Of a stretch of DNA of 64,000 nt, positions 19,182 through 26,077 are shown piece by piece. This stretch comes from Dyadobacter sp. NIV53. GTDB lineage: Bacteria > Bacteroidota > Bacteroidia > Cytophagales > Spirosomataceae. The notes under the pieces were generated by a model, which made no database searches, was not told the origin of the DNA, and saw only the letters and a program-made list of their open reading frames with translations. The position numbers were made by a program, and so were the translations under genes. The DNA lies in contig NZ_CP081299.1 of NCBI RefSeq assembly GCF_019711195.1, forward strand, positions 2,232,001-2,296,000, written 5' to 3'. Position 1 is the stretch's first letter. The number at the start of each line of letters is the position of its first letter.

Positions 19182-20760
19182 ATGAAATTTAATACACCAA
19201 AAAGCAATATTACGCAGGTTGTAAATTATGAAGCAGCAAAAGCTTTCGTATTAAATCCTGCCATGCAGTTATATACTGCCGTAGTAACCTGGTCGCTGAA
19301 CGATTCATTTTACGAAAAAAATGATGACCGTCTGGTAAGAATCAGAACTTTGATTGCTCAGAATGATCCTTTATTTGTTGCAAGATTAGCAGTTTATGCC
19401 CGGCACAAAATGTATATGCGGTCGGCACCACTGGTTCTGGTAACCGAACTGGCAAAGATCCATTCAGGTGATAATCTGATAGCAAAACTGACAGAAAAGG
19501 TAGTTTCCCGCGCTGATGAAATTACTGAACTTCTGGCTTGCTACCAGTTATTGAATGGGCGTACAGGTTTGAAAAAGCTGAACCGGTTATCAAAACAATT
19601 GCAGCGAGGATTATCGGCTTCGTTTAACAATTTTGATGAATACCAGTTTGCTAAATACAACCGCGATTCCGAAATCAAACTACGTGATGCCTTGTTTATA
19701 GTTCACCCAGAAGGCAAAAAATGAAGCGCAACAGCTACTGTTTAACAAAATCGCAAACAAGAAACTGGAAACGCCATATACCTGGGAAACGGAATTGTCA
19801 GCATTGGGCCAAGATAAGTTTGAAAATGATCTGGAAAAATCAGTAGCTTTTAAAAATAAGTGGGAGGAACTCATTGACAGTAATAAGTTGGGATACATGG
19901 CTTTGCTGCGCAATCTTAGAAATATTCTTGAAGCCGGGATATCGTTTGGCCATTTGCAAAAGGTATGTACTGTAATATCCTCTGCCGAAAAAGTAGCCAA
20001 GGCAAAACAGTTTCCTTTCCGTTATTTGGCTGCTTACCGGGAATTAATTAATGTAAGTTTTCCGGTGGAATCACAGGGTATTTCCGGTAAGTTGAAAAGA
20101 TTATTTTCAGGAAATCTGGGTTATGCCGGCGAATTACTTGAAGCTCTCGAAAAAGCCGTGACACAAAGTGCTGCAGCGATTCAGGGTTTTGACCAAAGCA
20201 CCAGCGTATTAATAGCCTGCGATGTATCCGGTTCTATGCAAACGCCGGTCTCTCCAAAATCAAAAATTCAGCTTTTTGACATTGGGTTGATGTTAGCAAT
20301 GTTACTGCAATCCCGTTGTAAAAATGTTCGTGTTGGGATGTTTGGAGATAGCTGGAAAACGATTACAGTTCCTAAAAATAATATACTTGCCAACGTACAG
20401 GAATTTTACAGACGGGAAGGAGAAGTCGGATATGCTACAAACGGTTTTCTGGTGATCAGGGATTTACTGGACAGGAAAGTGGTTATGGATAAGGTGATGA
20501 TATTTACCGACTGCCAGTTATGGAAAAGTATTTACGAGACAGAACATATCCATTCTTTGTGGATCCGTTACAAATGTGAAATTGCACCAAAGGCACGTTT
20601 ATATCTGTTTGACCTGAGAGGATACGGACAATCGCCGTTACGGTTGATTCAGGACGATGTATATCTGCTGGCCGGATGGAGTGACAAAATTTTTTCTGTA
20701 CTGAATGCGCTTGAAAATGGCAAACAGTCACTGGATGAAATAAATACCATTACAATTTAA
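19182..20760 (+). pseudogene. rsr: Ro60/Rsr TROVE-vWA RNA-binding protein, one frameshift
   Basis: Ro60 is a ring of HEAT-like repeats that binds misfolded RNAs and Y RNAs. The TROVE part (19182 to about 19710, 'AVVTWSLNDSFY ... DPLFVARLAVYARHKMYMRSAP') and its continuation (frame from about 19715, 'EAQQLLFNKIANKKLETPYTWETELSALG') are in different frames. A TGA at 19722 ends the first. Removing one base restores frame; dropping G19710 gives 'HPKAKNEAQQ', close to the family, or one A of the run 19716-19721 could go. The vWA domain then shows MIDAS motifs 'DVSGSM' and 'FTDCQ'. Restored length is about 525 residues. The start at 19182 has a perfect AGGAGG five bases upstream, rare in this phylum. 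Probably intact in the cell. Confidence 0.9.
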
Positions 20761-20762
20761 AA

Positions 20763-20788
20763 TGCTGGTGGTCAATTGATCACCAGCA
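20763..20788. other. 26-nt hairpin directly after the Ro60 stop
   Basis: TGCTGGTG-N10-CACCAGCA forms a near-perfect palindrome (one G-T pair in the middle) starting two bases after the TAA. No T-run follows, so it is more likely a processing or stability hairpin separating the mRNA from the downstream Y RNAs than a strong terminator. Confidence 0.6.
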
Positions 20789-20797
20789 ACAATAAAA

Positions 20798-20923
20798 ATA
20801 AGGATGCCGTAGAAACGGGTTACTTCGCTACCATTGAGGGGGTGGGCATTATGGTAAAAACCAGGATGGAGGTTCGAGTCCTCAAAGCGGTCCCTCCGTC
20901 CCGTTTCGCTTTTTGTTCTTTAT
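20798..20923 (+). ncRNA. Y-RNA-like RNA A (tRNA-mimic, Ro60-associated)
   Basis: About 126 nt. Outer stem ATAAGGA/TCTTTAT; 5' internal-loop strand TGCCGTA; inner stem GAAACGGG/CCCGTTTC (8 bp); then TTACTTC, completing the shared core TGYCGTA-N7-GTTACTTC. The distal part contains a TACCAT/ATGGTA stem and a T-arm mimic GAGG-TTCGAGT-CCTC at 20869-20883. The 3' strand GCTTTTTG faces the conserved 5' loop. RNAs B and C have the same plan with different stem sequences. Bacterial Y RNAs are encoded next to Ro60 genes, bind Ro60 through the closed-end stem and mimic tRNA at the other end. Assignment as Y RNA rests on structure, core conservation and location. Confidence 0.82.
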
Positions 20924-20930
20924 AAAAAAG

Positions 20931-21077
20931 AAGAAGGTGTCGTAAATGTGTGTTACTTCGATCTGTCACATCCCTGGCCGCCGGTTCGATTCCGGCTCGC
21001 TGCAAAAGCAGCGGTAGCTCAGTTGGTAGAGCAGGACACCGCAAGGTGTATGTCATGCATTGCTTTTAACCCTTCTT
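20931..21077 (+). ncRNA. Y-RNA-like RNA B with a circularly permuted tRNA body
   Basis: About 147 nt. Outer stem AAGAAGG/CCTTCTT; core TGTCGTA-N7-GTTACTTC; inner stem AATGTGT/ATGCATT (two G-U pairs). The distal module reads, in order: T-arm GCCGG-TTCGATT-CCGGC (20980-20996), acceptor 3' strand TCGCTGC, linker AAAA (21004-21007), acceptor 5' strand GCAGCGG (7 bp, last pair G-U), U8-A9, then D-arm GCTC-AGTTGGTA-GAGC (21017-21032) with G18G19. A GNRA hairpin ACACC-GCAA-GGTGT follows. So the acceptor is closed by a tetraloop and the tRNA halves are swapped, as described for Salmonella YrlA. It has no CCA end and no anticodon, so it is not a functional tRNA. Confidence 0.88.
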
Positions 21078-21085
21078 TAAAATAG

Positions 21086-21184
21086 CTGAAAGATGCCGTA
21101 CTCATGTGTTACTTCTCTGGTAAAACCGTGTAAACGGTACAGGTTCGAATCCTGAAACACACATCTGGCCTTTTGCTCTTTCAG
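21086..21184 (+). ncRNA. Y-RNA-like RNA C (short form)
   Basis: About 99 nt. Outer stem CTGAAAGA/TCTTTCAG (8 bp); core TGCCGTA-N7-GTTACTTC; inner stem ATGTGT/ACACAT. The distal part has a D-loop-like TCTGGTAAA, a GNRA hairpin ACCGT-GTAA-ACGGT (21125-21138) and a T-arm CAGG-TTCGAAT-CCTG (21140-21154). Its 3' strand CCTTTTGC faces the conserved loop strand as in A and B. It is the most compact of the three RNAs and lacks the permuted acceptor seen in B. Confidence 0.83.
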
Positions 21185-21219
21185 ATATTTTGTTTAAGAA
21201 TGAATCATCAGCTTCAGAC

Positions 21220-21612
21220 TTACAGACCTGCCTCCAGTATTACTTTACTGCCATCTTCACTCACAAAATCCAGGTGTATGTTTTTGTCTTTGATATAACC
21301 TATCTGTTTGAAACCCTTGATCATAGTAATCCTCTCTCCGGATTGGGACAATAAAACCTGACTGCCTTCCTGCTGTATATTGCCGGAAACGCTTGCGATT
21401 AAGAGGAATTTAGCCCTGTTATTGTTTATGCGCGTCAGCTTTACTCCCATGCTGATATCGTTTTGAGGAAGTTTGACCAGTTTGCCACTTATGTCCGCCT
21501 GTGTTGCTTTGTAAGTTCCCGCAATTTGCGCTCCGTAGTCGGTAGCTGTATTCTCAGGCTCATTACAGGAAATTATACCAAACAGTATTAAAGAAAGGAT
21601 ATATTTTTTCAT
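21220..21612 (-). CDS. Small lipoprotein
   Basis: This 130-residue protein has a lipoprotein signal: a hydrophobic start and a lipobox ending at Cys16 ('LFGIISC'). The mature part looks like a small beta-rich domain ('AGTYKATQADISGK ... YIKDKNIHLDFVSEDGSKVIL'), similar in style to lipocalin-like or copper-resistance-type small lipoproteins. I do not recognise a family. It is convergent with the RNA locus to its left. Confidence 0.7.
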   Translation of the reverse strand: MKKYILSLILFGIISCNEPENTATDYGAQIAGTYKATQADISGKLVKLPQNDISMGVKLTRINNNRAKFLLIASVSGNIQQEGSQVLLSQSGERITMIKGFKQIGYIKDKNIHLDFVSEDGSKVILEAGL

Positions 21613-21718
21613 AAAACTGATTTTTTTGACTTACAAGTATAGCTATTTTTAATTTATTCTACAAATTATTGTAGAATAAATTTACTTATTAAATTTATAA
21701 AATTTAAATTTTCATAAT

Positions 21719-21745
21719 GAGCCGAATAATAGATCTATTCGGCTC
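21719..21745. promoter_or_regulatory. Palindrome 1 upstream of the fic gene
   Basis: GAGCCGAATA-N7-TATTCGGCTC has perfect 10-bp arms. A second copy of the same arms lies 44 bp downstream against the fic start codon. The paired identical palindromes suggest an operator for autoregulation by the Fic protein's winged-helix domain. Confidence 0.7.
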
Positions 21746-21762
21746 AAAAATTAAATATATTT

Positions 21763-21789
21763 GAGCCGAATAAATAACTCATTCGGCTC
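21763..21789. promoter_or_regulatory. Palindrome 2 abutting the fic start codon
   Basis: GAGCCGAAT-N9-ATTCGGCTC repeats the arms of palindrome 1. The dyad ends at 21789, immediately before the ATG at 21790. A protein bound here would block transcription or the ribosome site. It could also fold as an mRNA hairpin covering the initiation region. Confidence 0.7.
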
Positions 21790-22893
21790 ATGACATATAA
21801 TTGGCAGCAATATGATTGGCCAGATTTTGAATATATTCTTTCAGATGTAGAAGATTTACTGTTAAGCTTTGCAGAAGAAACCGGTCATATCAGCGGTATA
21901 TTAAAAGCCGCACCGGAAAATGTAAAAGTTGAAACACTGATTGATATTATGGTTTCAGAAGCTATCAAGACCTCTGAAATTGAAGGAGAATTTGTAAGCA
22001 GGCAGGATGTAATTTCTTCTATCCATAATAATCTGGGCCTTCACCAGAAAGCTGTCAAAGACAAGCGAGCGCCCGGACTGGCGGAGCTGATGATCGATGT
22101 ACGTAATTCTTATGCTGATGTTCTTACCGAGCAGAAATTGTTTGAGTGGCACAAAATGATACTGGGGCAAAGTAAGCTGATAAATTCTGGTGTATGGCGA
22201 AAAGGGAAGGAACCCATGCAGATAATTTCCGGAGCAATAGGAAAGGAAAAAATTCACTTTGAAGCACCACCATCCGATCAGGTAGAAAAAGAAATGCGCC
22301 AATTTATTATCTGGTTTAATGAAACTGCTCCAAACGGTAAAAAAGAGATTAAAAAAGCTCCCGTAAGATCAGCTATCGCACATTTATACTTTGAATCTAT
22401 TCATCCTTTTGAGGATGGGAACGGCCGCATAGGAAGGGTAATAGCCGAAAAAGCATTATCTCAAACGTTAGGCAGACCTGTTATGCTTAGTTTATCGAGA
22501 AAAATTGAAGCAAACAGAAAAGACTATTATCAGACATTAGAAACAGCACAACGCAGTAATAAGATTACCGGCTGGATTAACTACTTTGTTGGAACGATCG
22601 TGGATGCCCAGATTGAAACCCAACTGTTTTTAGACTTTATACTTAAAAAATCCTTGTTTTTTGACAGAATAAAAGATAAAATCAATGACCGGCAGTTAAA
22701 GGTTATTAATAAAATACTGGAAGCCGGACCAACGGGATTTGAAGGTGGCATGACTGCAAAAAAATACATGAGTATTACTAAAACTTCCAAAGCAACTGCC
22801 ACAAGGGATTTGCAAAACCTTGTTGAAATTGGCGTATTGATAGCAAAAGGAGGTGGACGAAGTACAACTTATAGTCTTAAAATGAATGAATAG
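21790..22893 (+). CDS. fic: Fic-domain AMP-transferase with C-terminal winged helix
   Basis: This 367-residue protein has the Fic catalytic motif 'HPFEDGNGRIGR' (His is the general base, the loop binds ATP). The N-terminal segment holds the inhibitory motif 'TSEIEG', matching (S/T)xxxE(G/N), so this is a class II, self-inhibited Fic. The N-terminal domain resembles the DUF4172 type. A winged helix at about 290-367 ('KVINKILEAG ... TSKATATRDLQNLVEIGVL') should bind DNA. The two palindromes just upstream are the natural candidate target (inference). Fic enzymes usually AMPylate proteins; here the target is unknown. No toxin-antitoxin partner gene is adjacent. Confidence 0.92.
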   Translation: MTYNWQQYDWPDFEYILSDVEDLLLSFAEETGHISGILKAAPENVKVETLIDIMVSEAIKTSEIEGEFVSRQDVISSIHNNLGLHQKAVKDKRAPGLAELMIDVRNSYADVLTEQKLFEWHKMILGQSKLINSGVWRKGKEPMQIISGAIGKEKIHFEAPPSDQVEKEMRQFIIWFNETAPNGKKEIKKAPVRSAIAHLYFESIHPFEDGNGRIGRVIAEKALSQTLGRPVMLSLSRKIEANRKDYYQTLETAQRSNKITGWINYFVGTIVDAQIETQLFLDFILKKSLFFDRIKDKINDRQLKVINKILEAGPTGFEGGMTAKKYMSITKTSKATATRDLQNLVEIGVLIAKGGGRSTTYSLKMNE

Positions 22894-23089
22894 GGAAATG
22901 GTGAAAAGGTGAAAGGGGAAAAGGTAAAAAGGTAAAAAGGTAAAAAGGTGAAAGGTGAAAGGGGAAAAGGTGAAAAGGTAAAAAGGTGAAAGGGAGCGAT
23001 TATCCTCCTTCCTTTACCCTTGTCCCCTTCCCCCTTCCCCCTTCCTCCCTTTCCCCTTCCCCCTTCCCCCTTCTTCCCTTCCCCCTTTT
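22894..23089. repeat. Strand-asymmetric purine tract followed by pyrimidine tract
   Basis: From 22894 to about 22997 the + strand is nearly all GGTRAAA/GGGGAAAA-type units. From about 23004 to 23089 it is nearly all CCTTCCCC-type units. The two halves are roughly complementary, so the RNA or single strand could fold into a long, imprecise hairpin, and the DNA could adopt triplex forms. It sits between fic and the TonB receptor gene and probably varies in length between strains. Confidence 0.85.
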
Positions 23090-23164
23090 AACAATTTCAT
23101 AATATTAAGGTAACGCAAGCTTAACCCGCCCGCGAGACCTTTGCGGCTGAATAAAATCAGCATT

Positions 23165-25999
23165 ATGAAAAGAGCAATATTTACAAAAACACTATCCCTG
23201 ATTCTTACTATTCTTAGCATTGGGACTATTTCCTTTGCACAAAAAGGGTTGATTTCAGGGAACATTATGGATGCACAGAAACTATCCCTTCCTGGTGCTA
23301 CATTGAAAATTACACCGGGTAATCAATATACAATTTCTGATACGCACGGAAAATTTGAATTCCTAAATGTGCCATCAGGAACTTACAAGCTTGAAGCAAC
23401 CTATATTGGTTATCAGCCTTTTGCACAGGAAATCGTTGTGCAGGCCGGACAAGTTTTTTCAGTGGAGCTGATTATGCAGGAAGGTGGCCTGAATATAAAT
23501 GAAGTAGTCATTCTGGGTGATCGCCTGAAAGGACAGGCAAAAGCACTTAGCCAGCAACGCAGCAACGAAAACATCAGTAATATTATTTCCTCTGACCAGG
23601 TTGGGCGTTTTCCTGATTCCAATATCGGTGATGCTTTAAAGCGTGTGCCGGGTATTACCATGCAGAATGACCAGGGTGAAGCACGTAACATTATTATTCG
23701 CGGCCTGGCCCCTGAACTGAATTCCGTAACCATGAACGGTGATCGTATCCCGTCTGCTGAGGGCGATAACCGCCGTGTACAAATGGACCTGATCCCGTCC
23801 GATATGATTGCAACCATTGAAGTCAACAAAACGCTGACACCCGATATGGATGCCGATGCGATTGGCGGTTCGGTCAACCTCGTAACACGCTCTGCTCCTA
23901 ACGGACAGCGCTTTTCGGGTACACTTTCAGGCGGATTAAATCCAATTCGTGGAAAAGCACTTTATACAGGCGGATTTGTGTATGCCAATCGTTTTGCCAA
24001 AAATGTGGTTGGAATGGTACTGAGCGGCTCATATAATAACAATACTTACGGATCGGATGATGTGGAAGCTGCGTGGGCAAAAGATGATTTCGGCAATGTA
24101 TACGCCACGGAAAACGGTATCCGAAAATATGATGTGCAACGGATAAGAAGAAGCCTGTCAGCTGCTTTTGATTTTAAATTAGGCAAAAACAGCACAATTA
24201 CTGCCAATGCCATGTATAACTGGCGCGATGACCGTGAAAACCGTTACCGCTTGCAGACAGATAATATTGAACCGATATATGATGATGCCAACAATATCAC
24301 CGGTTATGAAGGAAGGGTTGGACGCCAGACCAAAGGCGGAATTGACAACGGCCGGAATAATGGTGCACGCCTGGAAGATCAGCGTGTGCAGAATTACTCC
24401 ATAAAAGGTGACCATTTGCTGAGCCCAAAAGTGGATATGGACTGGAGTATGAGTTATTCCACAGCCAGCGAAGACAGGCCGAATGAACGTTATATTAATT
24501 TCCGGGAAAGTGGTAATGCCTTGACCTACAATGATAACAGCCGTTCACCTCTTTTTACACCTGTTGACCTTGATCCGACTTCTTTGGGACTGAACGTGAT
24601 CAGCGAGAACCACAATTTTACAAAAGAAACCGAATTCGGTGCAAAATTAAATGTAAGATTTCCTTTTTCTGTGGTCTCTGGCCAGAAAGGGCGTTTACGA
24701 TTGGGAGGACGCCTTCGTTTAAAAACCAAAGACCGCGATAATATTTTCTACGAATATGTGCCTGTTAACGAAGACGATATCAGTAATCTGGGAAGTGCCG
24801 TAACGGTAAACTGGAATAGCAATAATTTTCAGGCAGGCTCCCATATTGTTCCGGGATTGTTTGCAAGCAAAAAGTATCTGGGAAACCTGAACCTGACCAA
24901 TACTTCATTGTTTGAGTCAGAGGCAGTTCCAAGCGAATATCTGGGTGTTAATTATAATGCTAAGGAAAATATTGTTGCCGGTTATGTTCGCTGGGACCAG
25001 GATTTTACGGATCAGCTGACCATGATTGTGGGTGCCAGATTGGAAAATACGGCAATCGATTATACAGGAAACGTAATTGAAGATGAAGAAGAACTGACAG
25101 GCCAGCGGACTGTAAAAAACAGTTACCTGAATGTGCTTCCAAGTTTATCTTTCAAATATGATGTTACTGAAAATTTCATATTACGTGCTGCGGCTACTTC
25201 TGCACTGGCGCGTCCGAATTATTACGCGTTGGCTCCGACTATCAGTATCATTCCTGGTGATAAGGAAATCAGAGCCGGTAATCCTGATTTGAAAGCGACT
25301 TATTCCTGGAATTTTGATGTGATGGCTGAAAATTATTTTGAATCTGTAGGTATTATTTCGGGTGGTGTGTTTTACAAAAAACTGAAAAACTTTATTTACA
25401 CCTATCGCAACCAGCAGTATACCTCGGCAGATTTTGCAGTGGATTTTCCAGGTGCAGATAACGCCGTTCCAACAGGTGAGCAATGGAATTTCTTCCAATC
25501 GAGAAATGGTGAAAATGTAAATGTATTCGGGTTCGAGGTTGCTTTTCAACGCCAGCTGGATTTCCTGCCGGGTTTTATGAAAAACTTCGGGATCTATACG
25601 AACTATACTTTTACAAAATCTTATGCAAACGGTATTTACAATGAAGATGGCGATGCACGTACCAACGTAACTTTACCCGGAACCGCACCGCATATGTTCA
25701 ATGCTTCGCTTTCATGGGAAGACAAACGTTTCTCTGCCCGTGTTTCTGCTAATTATACCGCGGCCTACCTGGATGCATTGGGTGGCAGTGATTTTGATGA
25801 TATTTATTACGATAAACAGTTTTTTCTGGATGCCAACGCAGCTTATAAGATCACTAAAAACTTCCGCATATTTGCAGAAGCTAATAATCTTACCAATCAG
25901 CCACTACGCTACTACCAGAGTGTTTCGTCCCGTACCGTGCAGGCAGAATATTACCGTCCGCGCTACAACCTGGGTATCAAGTTTGATTTGACCAAATAA
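23165..25999 (+). CDS. TonB-dependent outer-membrane receptor, probably for phytate or its products
   Basis: This 944-residue receptor starts at ATG 23165, since the frame upstream begins only with a TTG in the promoter. Signal peptide MKRAIFTKTL ... SFAQ; carboxypeptidase-regulatory-like domain (about 27-110, 'GLISGNIMDAQKLSLPGATL'); plug (about 120-245, 'VGRFPDSNIGDALKRVPGI ... IIRGLAPELNSVTMNGDRIP'); then a beta-barrel ending in a terminal aromatic-rich strand 'YRPRYNLGIKFDLTK'. The plug matches the group of receptors often annotated TIGR01782. The next gene is a beta-propeller phytase, so import of a phytate-derived ligand is likely (inference). A hairpin terminator at 26023 separates the two, allowing only partial read-through. 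Confidence 0.92.
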   Translation: MKRAIFTKTLSLILTILSIGTISFAQKGLISGNIMDAQKLSLPGATLKITPGNQYTISDTHGKFEFLNVPSGTYKLEATYIGYQPFAQEIVVQAGQVFSVELIMQEGGLNINEVVILGDRLKGQAKALSQQRSNENISNIISSDQVGRFPDSNIGDALKRVPGITMQNDQGEARNIIIRGLAPELNSVTMNGDRIPSAEGDNRRVQMDLIPSDMIATIEVNKTLTPDMDADAIGGSVNLVTRSAPNGQRFSGTLSGGLNPIRGKALYTGGFVYANRFAKNVVGMVLSGSYNNNTYGSDDVEAAWAKDDFGNVYATENGIRKYDVQRIRRSLSAAFDFKLGKNSTITANAMYNWRDDRENRYRLQTDNIEPIYDDANNITGYEGRVGRQTKGGIDNGRNNGARLEDQRVQNYSIKGDHLLSPKVDMDWSMSYSTASEDRPNERYINFRESGNALTYNDNSRSPLFTPVDLDPTSLGLNVISENHNFTKETEFGAKLNVRFPFSVVSGQKGRLRLGGRLRLKTKDRDNIFYEYVPVNEDDISNLGSAVTVNWNSNNFQAGSHIVPGLFASKKYLGNLNLTNTSLFESEAVPSEYLGVNYNAKENIVAGYVRWDQDFTDQLTMIVGARLENTAIDYTGNVIEDEEELTGQRTVKNSYLNVLPSLSFKYDVTENFILRAAATSALARPNYYALAPTISIIPGDKEIRAGNPDLKATYSWNFDVMAENYFESVGIISGGVFYKKLKNFIYTYRNQQYTSADFAVDFPGADNAVPTGEQWNFFQSRNGENVNVFGFEVAFQRQLDFLPGFMKNFGIYTNYTFTKSYANGIYNEDGDARTNVTLPGTAPHMFNASLSWEDKRFSARVSANYTAAYLDALGGSDFDDIYYDKQFFLDANAAYKITKNFRIFAEANNLTNQPLRYYQSVSSRTVQAEYYRPRYNLGIKFDLTK

Positions 26000-26022
26000 T
26001 ACGTTTGAACAAATAAAGCATT

Positions 26023-26058
26023 GATTAGCCTGGTTTTCTGTCAGGCTAATCTCTTTTA
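26023..26058 (+). terminator. Hairpin terminator between TonB receptor and phytase
   Basis: GATTAGCCTG pairs perfectly with CAGGCTAATC across a 9-nt loop and is followed by TCTTTTAT. It lies 24 bp after the receptor stop and 20 bp before the phytase ATG. It probably lowers phytase expression relative to the receptor. Confidence 0.8.
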
Positions 26059-26077
26059 TAAATTACATCAATCGAAA

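Noticed and set aside
20980..21032. Ordinary tRNA gene reading of RNA B
   Set aside because: The T-arm precedes the acceptor 5' strand and D-arm, there is no anticodon arm between them and no CCA/discriminator, so it is a permuted mimic and not a decoding tRNA.
20820..21056. Minus-strand 78-codon frame across the Y RNA array
   Set aside because: It crosses two independent RNA units whose stems and T-arms explain the sequence. The product has low-complexity composition.
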